DNA from: Methylorubrum rhodinum
Lineage (GTDB): Bacteria > Pseudomonadota > Alphaproteobacteria > Rhizobiales > Beijerinckiaceae
Direction of reading: 5' to 3'
DNA length: 64,000 bases
NCBI RefSeq assembly: GCF_014199935.1
Contig: NZ_JACHOP010000004.1
Coordinates: 276,443 to 340,442, forward strand
Each line of letters begins with the position of its first letter. Position 1 is the stretch's first letter. The position numbers and the translations under genes were made by a program. Under the pieces are notes generated by a model that made no database searches, was not told the DNA's origin, and was given only the letters and a program-made list of their open reading frames with translations. Positions 57,636 to 64,000 of the stretch are shown in pieces.

Positions 57636-58790
57636 ATGCTGGCGGACGAGGCCGGAGCCGGGGTGGTCGAGCCGCGCGAGGCCGCGCGCGAAGCGGGCCT
57701 GCGCTACGTGGACGACGCCAAGCCCGGCCTGCGGCGCAAGCGCAGCGGCAAGGGCTTTCGGTTTCTCGACGCCAAGGGCACGCCGATCCGCGACGCGGAC
57801 GAGATCGAGCGGCTCAAAAGCCTCGCGATCCCGCCCGCCTACACCGACGTCTGGATCTGCCCCCACCCGAACGGCCACATCCAGGCGACCGGCCGCGACG
57901 AGAAGGGGCGCAAGCAGTACCGCTACCATCCGCGCTTCCGCGAGGCGCGGGAGGCCTCGAAATTCCACCGCATCATGGCCTTCGCCGAGGCCCTGCCGGG
58001 CATCCGTGCCCGGATCGACGCCGATATGGGCCGGCGCGGGCTGCCGCGGGAGAAGGTGCTGGCCACCGTCGTGCATCTCCTGGAGACGACGCTGATCCGC
58101 GTCGGCAACGACGATTATGCCCGCTCCAACAAGAGCTACGGCCTCACCACGCTGCGAGACCCGCACGTCAAGGTGGCGGGCTCCGAGATGCGTTTCCGCT
58201 TCAAGGGCAAGAGCGGCAAGGAATGGTCGGTCTCGGTGCGCGACCGCCGCGTCGCCCGCATCGTCAAGGCCTGTCAGGACCTGCCCGGCCAGGAGCTGTT
58301 CCAGTACATCGACGACGAGGGAGAGCGGCGCGACGTCACCTCGTCCGACGTCAATGCGTACCTGCGCGAGATCACCGGCGAGGATTTCACGGCAAAAGAT
58401 TTTCGCACCTGGGCCGGGACCGTGCTGGCGGCCCTGGCGCTTCGGGAATTCGAGGCCTTCGACAGCGAGACACTCGCCAAAAAGAACCTTCGCGCGGCGA
58501 TCGAGGCGGTGGCGGCCCGGCTCGGCAACACGCCGACCATCTGCCGCAAGTGTTACATCCACCCCGAAATCCTGGGCTGCTACCTCGAAGGCGGCCTGCT
58601 CCTGCAGATCAAGGACGCGGTCGAGGGCGAACTCAGGAACGGGCTCGACACGTTGCGGCCCGAGGAGGCGGCGGTGCTCGGCCTCCTGCGCAGCCGCCTC
58701 GCGCGGGCGACGGCGGAGCCGCCGCGCCGGACGGGGAAGCGGAGGGGCGGCACTGTCGCGAAGCGGGGTGCAGCGAAGAAGGCGGCGTGA
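57636..58790 (+). CDS. type IB DNA topoisomerase (poxvirus-like)
   Basis: A 384-residue bacterial topoisomerase IB that relaxes supercoils through a 3'-phosphotyrosine. Active-site residues can be seen: the RVGNDDYARSNKSYGLTTL block with catalytic Arg, the KGKSGKEW beta-hairpin lysine, and the nucleophile Tyr307 in CRKCYIHPEI. The N-terminal domain (about residues 20-115) matches the bacterial/poxvirus form. A Lys/Arg-rich tail ends the protein. The ATG at 57636 is chosen for GGGAGG just upstream; one at 57561 would add 25 residues without a site. Such enzymes are accessory and patchily spread in bacteria. Confidence 0.93.
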   Translation: MLADEAGAGVVEPREAAREAGLRYVDDAKPGLRRKRSGKGFRFLDAKGTPIRDADEIERLKSLAIPPAYTDVWICPHPNGHIQATGRDEKGRKQYRYHPRFREAREASKFHRIMAFAEALPGIRARIDADMGRRGLPREKVLATVVHLLETTLIRVGNDDYARSNKSYGLTTLRDPHVKVAGSEMRFRFKGKSGKEWSVSVRDRRVARIVKACQDLPGQELFQYIDDEGERRDVTSSDVNAYLREITGEDFTAKDFRTWAGTVLAALALREFEAFDSETLAKKNLRAAIEAVAARLGNTPTICRKCYIHPEILGCYLEGGLLLQIKDAVEGELRNGLDTLRPEEAAVLGLLRSRLARATAEPPRRTGKRRGGTVAKRGAAKKAA

Positions 58791-58815
58791 GCGCCCGCTC
58801 GGTCACGCCTCCCGG

Positions 58816-59883
58816 TTATCCCTTCCCCTGCACGATCACCCCGTACCAGCCGAGGCCACGATAGGTCTCGTAGCCCGGCGTGCGGTGGAAGGCCGTGACG
58901 GTGCCCGCCGGATCGCGAACGGCGCCGCTCGCGCGCGGGCCCGGATCGAAGGCCAGAATCTCGGTCAGCGCGCCCCGTCCGTCCGAGGCGGCCAGCACCC
59001 GGCGTCCGGCATCGACCAGCAGCACACGGGTGCGGGCGCGGTCCTCGGCGGCGATGCGCACCCCCTGAACGATCGCCCGCGCCTGCGGCTCCCAGTCGAA
59101 ATGGATCGCCAGCACGCCGCAGGTCGCCCCCGCCTCCTCGCGGATCGGCGCCGCGTAGGTCGCGACGCGGGCGCCGTCGAGATGCGGCTCGGCGCGCACC
59201 TCGCCGGCCACGTAGGCGTCGGCGCTCCGCTGGGTGATGGCCGCGCGGAACCAGGGCGCGTCGGCGACGCTTCGGCCGCGCAGGGTCGGGTACCGGTCGG
59301 GGCGGCCGTTGGCCAGGACGGTGCCGTCGCGCCCGCACAGCCAGATGTCGAGATAGACCGTGTAGGCCGAGAGGATCACGCCGAGGCGTGTCGCGGCGTA
59401 GGCCGCGGCCGCCGCTTCGGGCCGGCTCGCGCAGGTCACCACGGACGGATCGGTCGCCCACCAGCGCACGTCGCAGGTCCGCTCGTAGAGATTGCGGTCG
59501 ATGAGTTCGACGGCGTTGAGCGCGAGGTCGATCAGGCGCTCGCCCTGCGCGTCGTCGCTCACGGCGTCCGTGGCGCGCTGCAATTCGCCGATGCGGGCGG
59601 AGAGCTGCGTCTCCAGTTCGCGCGCCAGGGTCTCGATCGACGTCCCGATGGCGCGCACCTCCTGTGCCACCACCGAGAAGCCGCGGCCCTGCTCGCCCGC
59701 GCGGGCGGCCTCGATCAGCGCGTTGAGCGCCAGCATCTTGGTCTGGGCGGTGATGCGCTGGATATGCCCGATCTTGTCCTGGGCGATGCGGCCGACCTCC
59801 GCCGTGAGGGCCGGAATCGTGCCCGCCGCCGTCGGCGTGGCCGCCCCCGGCCGCGGCGGGCACGGCTTTTTCAGTTGCTGCAT
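58816..59883 (-). CDS. soluble chemoreceptor-like protein with C-terminal Cache domain
   Basis: A 355-residue protein with reversed domain order. Residues about 24-105 are a short methyl-accepting signalling hairpin with the CheA/CheW-contact tip (MLALNALIEAARAGEQGRGFSVVAQEVRAI). Residues about 115-350 are a Cache-like sensor (AYTVYLDIWLCGRDGTVLANGRPDRYP, SVADAPWFRAAI, YAAPIREEAG, HFDWEPQA). There is no membrane helix, HAMP or signal peptide, so sensing is cytoplasmic. Start at 59883 is set by GGGGGAG nine bases upstream. No other che gene lies near. It shares strand with the LuxR and GGDEF genes behind it. Confidence 0.85.
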   Translation of the reverse strand: MQQLKKPCPPRPGAATPTAAGTIPALTAEVGRIAQDKIGHIQRITAQTKMLALNALIEAARAGEQGRGFSVVAQEVRAIGTSIETLARELETQLSARIGELQRATDAVSDDAQGERLIDLALNAVELIDRNLYERTCDVRWWATDPSVVTCASRPEAAAAAYAATRLGVILSAYTVYLDIWLCGRDGTVLANGRPDRYPTLRGRSVADAPWFRAAITQRSADAYVAGEVRAEPHLDGARVATYAAPIREEAGATCGVLAIHFDWEPQARAIVQGVRIAAEDRARTRVLLVDAGRRVLAASDGRGALTEILAFDPGPRASGAVRDPAGTVTAFHRTPGYETYRGLGWYGVIVQGKG

Positions 59884-60009
59884 TGATCGACACTCCCCCC
59901 GGAGCGTCGATCCTCTGCCAAGTCGGTTAAGAGACCACAAAAATTCAGTCCAGGATCAGGTAATTCAGATCCGGTCGCATGACGTGATCTGACTGAGACC
60001 GGCGCGGCG

Positions 60010-60675
60010 TCACAACCGTGCCGCGTGGACGGCGTGGTGGGCCGGGGCGCGGGGTGTCTCGCTGTCTAGCACCGGCTTGAGGCCGAGTTGACGGGCCAGC
60101 ATGACCAGATCCTTGAGCCGGCCGGTCTGGGTCTTGCGGCGCAGGTTCAGCCGGTGGGTCTCGACCGTGCGCACGCTGAGCGACAAGCGCCGCGCCACCT
60201 CCTTGTTGCTGAAGCCCGCGCTGAGGAAGCGCAGCACCTCCGCCTCCCGCGGCGTCAGGCCGATCGCGTCCGGGGCCTTCTCCGCTGCCGCCGCCTCGGT
60301 GCGGGCGGGGAGGGGGGCCGCTCCGCCGAGCGCCAGCACGATCGCGCAGACCTCGCGCGCCGGGGTGCCGCGCCCGACGAAGGCGTCCGCGCCCGCCTCG
60401 ATCAGCCCGAACATCGCGCCCGCGTCGAGGGCGTGGAACGCCACGAGCACCCGCATCCAGGGGCGTCCGTCCCGCAGGGCCGCGATCCGGCGGCAGCCCA
60501 TTTCGGGATGGGCCTCGTGCACGAAGACGAGCGAGACCACCGGGCGGTCGCCGTCGCCGGTGAGATCGTCCTCGCCGACGGTGCGGAGCGCCGGCTCGTG
60601 TTCGAGGATGTCGCGCAGCGTCGGGTCGAGGCCCGGCGGCTCGTCGATGATCAGAACGTCAACGGCTGAACTCAT
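60010..60675 (-). CDS. LuxR-type regulator with degenerate receiver
   Basis: A 221-residue transcription factor. Residues 1-115 have the receiver fold but the phospho-acceptor is gone: where NarL-type proteins read D-x-x-MP, this has HEAHP, with His53 at the Asp place, and the conserved Lys is Arg (GADAFVGRG). Residues 140-200 are a LuxR/NarL helix-turn-helix (LTPREAEVLRFLSAGFSNKEVARRL, SVRTVETHRLNLRRK). Control by phosphorylation is therefore unlikely. GGAAGGGGGGG precedes the ATG at 60675. It lies 126 bases before the Cache-MCP gene on the same strand. Confidence 0.88.
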   Translation of the reverse strand: MSSAVDVLIIDEPPGLDPTLRDILEHEPALRTVGEDDLTGDGDRPVVSLVFVHEAHPEMGCRRIAALRDGRPWMRVLVAFHALDAGAMFGLIEAGADAFVGRGTPAREVCAIVLALGGAAPLPARTEAAAAEKAPDAIGLTPREAEVLRFLSAGFSNKEVARRLSLSVRTVETHRLNLRRKTQTGRLKDLVMLARQLGLKPVLDSETPRAPAHHAVHAARL

Positions 60676-60893
60676 GCCGCCCCCCCTTCCGTTCCGGCGC
60701 AAGACGGCGCCGCGGCGTACGGGTAGGAAAGAACAAGAGTCGTTCCAGGCGTTTACGGCCGATTAACCATTCCGAATCGTGCAATCCGGGGAAAATACCG
60801 ACGAAGGGCGGCGACGGCTGTCCCGCTTCGGAACGGTCGGCGCCCAGCGCCCGTCGACGGCCGCGGAGCCGACGGCCGGGCGATGCGGGGGCT

Positions 60894-61790
60894 TCAGCCC
60901 GCGCGGGCGAGGACGAGTTCGTTCGTCGCCGAGACCACGCGGTTGCGACCACCGTTCTTGGCCTCGTAGAGGGCGATGTCGGCCCGCTTCAGCAGGCCCT
61001 CCACGGTCTCGCCCTCGCCCCACTCGCTCACGCCGAAGGAGCAGGTCAGCCGCACGGGCCCTCGAGGCGAGCGGATGCGCAGGTCGGCCGCATTGAGGCG
61101 CAGGCGGTTGGCTGCCGCCTCCGCTTCCGTCAGGTTCCGGCCGGGCAGGACCAGCGCGAACTCCTCGCCGCCGAGGCGGCCGGCGATGCCTTCCTGCGCG
61201 ATCAGCCCGGTGACCGCCTTGATCGCCGTATCGCCGACATCGTGGCCGTACTCGTCGTTGATCCGCTTGAAGTGGTCGATGTCGAGGAGCACCGCCGAGA
61301 GCCGCCCGAACGAGCCCGCCCGGCCCGCGGCCTCCCGGGAGCGCAGCAGGAAGGCACGGCGGTTGAGCAGGCCGGTGAGCGGATCGGTCTCCGCGAGGCG
61401 GATCAGCTCGCTCTGAAGGCTCGTCAGGCGCTCGGCGGCGCGCAGGCGCGCCTGCAGCTCTTCCGCGCCCGGAGGCTTGTCGATGAAGTCGTCGGCGCCG
61501 CTGTCGAGCGCCTCGGACAGGTTGCGGGCGTTGCGCACCGAGGACATCACGATGATCGACAGCGGACGGCTCGCTTCCGCGAGCAGCCGCGCCGACCAGC
61601 ACAATTCAAGCCCGCCGATCGGGCGGACCTCCAGACTGGTGATGAGCGCGCGCACGCGGGGATTATCGGTGACGTAGGCAAGCGCCTCGGCGGAGTCGGT
61701 GAACTGGGTCACGACGTGGCCGCGCGGCTCCAGCATGCCGGCAACGACCTTCAGGATGACCCTGCTCGAATCGACGATGACGATGTGCAC
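60894..61790 (-). CDS. diguanylate cyclase with degenerate receiver
   Basis: A 298-residue protein. Residues 1-120 form a receiver-like domain, but the expected phospho-acceptor stretch reads LITSLEVRP with no Asp (Ser52/Leu53 at the site); Asp7 and Lys105 (DDFIDKPPG) are kept. Residues about 130-290 are a GGDEF domain with DPLTGLLNRRAF, Asp170 in LLDIDHFKRINDEYGHDVGD, and the active GGEEF (207-211), so c-di-GMP synthesis is expected. The RxxD inhibitory site before GGEEF is absent. Start at 61790 (MHIVIVDSS) gives the full domain. Confidence 0.9.
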   Translation of the reverse strand: MHIVIVDSSRVILKVVAGMLEPRGHVVTQFTDSAEALAYVTDNPRVRALITSLEVRPIGGLELCWSARLLAEASRPLSIIVMSSVRNARNLSEALDSGADDFIDKPPGAEELQARLRAAERLTSLQSELIRLAETDPLTGLLNRRAFLLRSREAAGRAGSFGRLSAVLLDIDHFKRINDEYGHDVGDTAIKAVTGLIAQEGIAGRLGGEEFALVLPGRNLTEAEAAANRLRLNAADLRIRSPRGPVRLTCSFGVSEWGEGETVEGLLKRADIALYEAKNGGRNRVVSATNELVLARAG

Positions 61791-61934
61791 GGTCTTCCCC
61801 CCTCGATCCGCCAGGGAAGATCGTGCACAGGATAGCTTAACGGCTTGTCACGATGCGACGCCGGCCTCGACCGAGGCCCGCAGGTGTCCAAACGAATCCA
61901 TCGGTGGGTGACCGAACGCTCGCCCGGTTGCCGG

Positions 61935-62423
61935 TCAGCGCGCCGGCACCCGCACCGAGACCACCTGCGCCCCGCTGCGCTCGACCGCCGCGCGCTCGGA
62001 CGCGCCGAGCGGCAGGTCGGTCCACTGCCCGTCGCCGCCGCGGGAGACGACGCGGGCGCTGCGGCGCGGCAGCAGGCGGTTCTCGGTACGGCCCTGCCGC
62101 TCGATCACGTAGAGCGCGGGACGGGCCGAGGGGGCGTCGCGGACGCCCGCGACCGTCGGCACGCCGTAGGTGCCGTAGCCCCAGGCCGGCGGTACGAGGC
62201 GGCTCGGACTCGGGATGCGGGTGAAGGGCGCGCCGATATAGCTGCCGTCGATGGCGTTTCCGGCGAAGGCGTAGCCGCCCGCGGCATAGACCGGATGGCC
62301 GTATCCATGACTTTGGACCGCTGCACCGTAGGTTCCCGGTTCGGCCCTGGCGCCGGTGGCGGCGAGGACGAGGAGGGCGCTCGCGGCGAGGAGCCGGGCA
62401 GGACGATGCGGGGAACGTTGCAC
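61935..62423 (-). CDS. exported Gly/Tyr-rich protein, unknown
   Basis: A 162-residue protein with a signal peptide (LLAASALLVLAATGARA) and a mature part rich in Gly, Tyr and Ala at first (AAGGYAFAGNAIDGSYIGAPF), then basic (NRLLPRRSARVVSRGGDG). GTG at 62423 is supported by GGAGA eight bases upstream. No cysteine and no known domain. It may be an envelope or surface protein; I do not recognise the family. Confidence 0.65.
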   Translation of the reverse strand: MQRSPHRPARLLAASALLVLAATGARAEPGTYGAAVQSHGYGHPVYAAGGYAFAGNAIDGSYIGAPFTRIPSPSRLVPPAWGYGTYGVPTVAGVRDAPSARPALYVIERQGRTENRLLPRRSARVVSRGGDGQWTDLPLGASERAAVERSGAQVVSVRVPAR

Positions 62424-62562
62424 GGGACGGGTCTCCGGACGGGGGCGCCGCGCGGAGCGGCGGGATACGGGCGATTCGAAGGATCAAATCCTTCCGGCCA
62501 TGCTCGTTCCGGATGCGCGCCCGGCGCCAGCGATGCAGAATGCTGAGAGCCCAGGGAACCGA

Positions 62563-62820
62563 TCAACGGCAGATCGTCACCCGGCGCACGAGCCAGCCCT
62601 CACCCTCGATCCACAGCCGCCGCCGCAGCTTGCTGCAATTGGCGCCCTCCTCCTCGGGTTCCGCCTCGGCGGGGCGAGTATCGGAGACCGGACGAACCTG
62701 TGCCGCCTCCGCCACCTGCCGGGCTCCGCGGTCGGCGGACGGCGCGGCGGAGACCGGACCGGCGAGCGCGCCGAAGAGGACGAGGCCGAAGCCGGCCGCG
62801 GCGAAGTGGTTCGAGATCAT
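62563..62820 (-). CDS. small exported protein, unknown
   Basis: An 85-residue protein with a signal peptide (HFAAAGFGLVLFGALAGPVSA, cleaved near SAAPS), an acidic Pro/Glu-rich spacer (DTRPAEAEPEEEGANC) and a compact C-terminus LRRRLWIEGEGWLVRRVTIC. Two cysteines (in EEGANCSKL and TICR) could pair. The ATG at 62820 is taken; a longer frame upstream is not coding-like. It resembles many small exported proteins of Methylobacterium-like genomes, without known function. Confidence 0.65.
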   Translation of the reverse strand: MISNHFAAAGFGLVLFGALAGPVSAAPSADRGARQVAEAAQVRPVSDTRPAEAEPEEEGANCSKLRRRLWIEGEGWLVRRVTICR

Positions 62821-63281
62821 GATATCACGCCCGCGCGCCGTCACGTGGCGCGCTCCCTGTGCTCGATCGGATGCCGTCCGCTCGCCCGTTCTCCGGGCGG
62901 CGCCGCGCCTTTGCCTAACAATCCCCAACGTGGCCGCAGGGTTTCGTCGCGAATCGGAAAAGGGGCCGAAATTTGTCACGCCCGCGAGGCATTCCGCGGC
63001 GCTCGCGCGCGGCTTCGCCGCGAGGGCAGACATCTCGTGGACTCTCGCGGTGGCGCCGCAAGCATTTGTCGCGCGGCGACGGACGACTGATCGCCGGACG
63101 GTCTGTCACGCGAAGGACGCTCGACTTGTTCCGGGCGATCCTCGGCAATCCTCTACACGGCAATGTCGGGGCGTCATCCAGTCCAGCCGCGGTCTCGCGG
63201 AGTCTGTCGTCTGGGCGGCGGCGGACGGATTTCGCCCGGTCGAGCCACGGGTGATCGGAGGCGGAGGGCGGATCGACCGTC
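62821..63281. other. gene-free divergent region
   Basis: About 460 bases between the small exported protein and a disrupted gene. Several GC palindromes (for example CGCGCGCCGTCACGTGGCGCGC at 62830-62851) are visible, but no reading frame with coding character, no RNA gene and no promoter that I would defend. Confidence 0.4.
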
Positions 63282-63636
63282 GTGCAGGCCCTCACCATCC
63301 CGTTCCCGAACGCGCTCGCCGAGGGCGTCGACGGCTTCGTTCGTGGCGATGCAGTGGCCCGCCTTCCCCCTGCCGACGCGGCCGATGTTCGTCGTGACCT
63401 CGGCCTTCCTGTTCCCGATGGGCCCGCTCATGGTCGGCGAGGCGTTCCGGGAACGTCAGGAACAGCAGATCCTGCCCTATACCACCGACGGAGTACCGGC
63501 CTTCTTCCCCCGAGCAAGGCCTCAACGACGCCACCTGGGAGGTGATCGGCGTGCAGGCCGCGCTGCTGCCGGTCGCCCTCGTCGTCGGCATCTCGATGCT
63601 GCGGCGCCGGGCCCGGCGGCGTCGCCCGAAGCGTCA
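63282..63636 (+). pseudogene. frameshifted membrane-protein gene remnant, cut by an IS
   Basis: Coding-like segments lie in three successive frames: a start at GTG 63282 (VQALTIPFPNALAEGVDGFV), then MQWPAFPLPTRPMFVVTSAFLFPMGPLMVG from 63349, then EQGLNDATWEVIGVQAALL with PVALVVGISMLRRRARRRR behind it. The second shift coincides with a run of five C at 63508-63512, and removing one C joins VPAFFP to EQGLND. Two hydrophobic segments suggest a small membrane protein. The reading is cut off at 63636 by the IS left end. Family not recognised. Confidence 0.6.
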
Positions 63637-64000
63637 GAGCCTGTTTGAGGTCCTCCACCGTCCGTCCCCATCTGTCTCGTGTCACGAACACGCAATCCGT
63701 CTGGCAGGACGGAGGAGAGAGCAGATGTGGACGGACCGGCATCGGACGCGTCATGAGACGCGCCTGAAGGATGTAGTGATGCAAGCGGGCCTGGACGAGG
63801 TAGCCCGCTTCCTGGAGCGGGCGGACCCGCCGACCCGTCCGAACGCCAAGTCAGCGCGGGCGGTGATGGCGGCCGTTGCTTGGCATCTGCGTACAGGCGG
63901 CGGGTGGCGGGCGCTGCCCGAAGGTTTCCCACCGTGGCGCACGGTCTACGGCTGGTTCCGACGCTGGGTAGAGAAGGGCCTGTTCGAGACCCTGATGCGC
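63637..64000 (+). mobile_element. IS5-family insertion sequence, left part only
   Basis: The element runs off the right edge. Its left end is placed at GAGCCTGTTTGAGG (63637), directly behind TCA, which fits the TNA target used by part of the IS5 family. The sequence before the transposase (about 88 bases) is non-coding, and the coding frame of the disrupted gene stops there. The right end, second terminal repeat and target duplication are outside the window. Confidence 0.75.
63725..64000 (+). CDS. IS5-family transposase, N-terminal part
   Basis: An open frame of 92 codons from ATG 63725 to the window end with no stop. GGAGGAG eight to fourteen bases upstream supports the start. The segment WRALPEGFPPWRTVYGWFRRW followed by WVEKGLFETLM is the DUF4096-type DNA-binding N-terminus of IS5/IS1031-like transposases. 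The DDE catalytic domain would follow beyond the edge. It cannot be judged whether the gene is complete. Confidence 0.9.
   Translation, partial: MWTDRHRTRHETRLKDVVMQAGLDEVARFLERADPPTRPNAKSARAVMAAVAWHLRTGGGWRALPEGFPPWRTVYGWFRRWVEKGLFETLMR

Noticed and set aside
63172..63431. 85-codon minus-strand frame opposite the disrupted gene
   Set aside because: No ribosome site or recognisable fold, and the plus strand shows hydrophobic segments typical of a real, though broken, gene.

Overview
The window is GC-rich chromosomal DNA of an alphaproteobacterium (order Hyphomicrobiales), most like Methylobacterium/Methylorubrum. This rests on gene families and style: invasion-associated-locus-B protein, a TIGR02300 zinc-ribbon/acid-tail protein, twin DUF1328 membrane peptides, a GGAAC-N17-CGTT promoter of the EcfG general-stress type, a FATGUY-type receiver, CP4-like class II EPSP synthase, and many dispersed palindromic repeats between genes. 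Genus is an inference; no rRNA or tRNA gene was seen.

Layout. 1-6.7 kb: small stress-type membrane proteins, a ClC chloride transporter with an unusual repeat leader, a short-chain dehydrogenase, and the operon ribH-nusB-thiL. 7-10.2 kb: a HAD-UbiA fusion, a GtrA protein and a multi-span glycosyltransferase, read as a polyprenyl-phosphate sugar module. 10.4-13.5 kb: IalB, a glutamine-synthetase-like ligase and an L,D-transpeptidase, all on the minus strand. 14.5-19.2 kb: a two-gene RND efflux pump whose pump gene is flanked by two copies of one repeat. 19.5-22.5 kb: ligA and RNase P RNA with its terminator.

22.8-32.3 kb is the first half of the division and cell wall cluster: rsmH-ftsL-ftsI-murE-murF-mraY-murD. 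mraZ is absent at its front and the usual ftsW-murG-murC half is absent behind murD. Palindromic repeats sit in several of its gaps. 32.6-42.3 kb holds metabolism: aroA-cmk, hom, glpX, purE-purK, with TIGR02300, a receiver and a TPR lipoprotein. 42.5-49.6 kb holds small conserved proteins (DUF3606, two divergent DUF465), propionyl-CoA synthetase, a ParDE-type toxin-antitoxin pair, a double TonB-C-like protein and a NupC nucleoside transporter.

49.7-62.8 kb is the more accessory part: a coupled DUF1800-DUF1501 pair, a 1011-residue caspase-fold protein that has lost both catalytic residues and carries a long Pro/Gln repeat tail, a methyltransferase-glycosyltransferase pair, a type IB topoisomerase, and a signalling group (soluble MCP-Cache protein, LuxR regulator, GGDEF protein) in which both receivers lack the phospho-acceptor aspartate. 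The window ends in an IS5-family element that has inserted into an already frameshifted gene.

The strongest candidates for something not yet described are the pseudo-caspase with its tail, the chain of overlapping four-codon reading frames in front of the ClC gene, the aspartate-less receiver cluster, and the sugar-lipid module.
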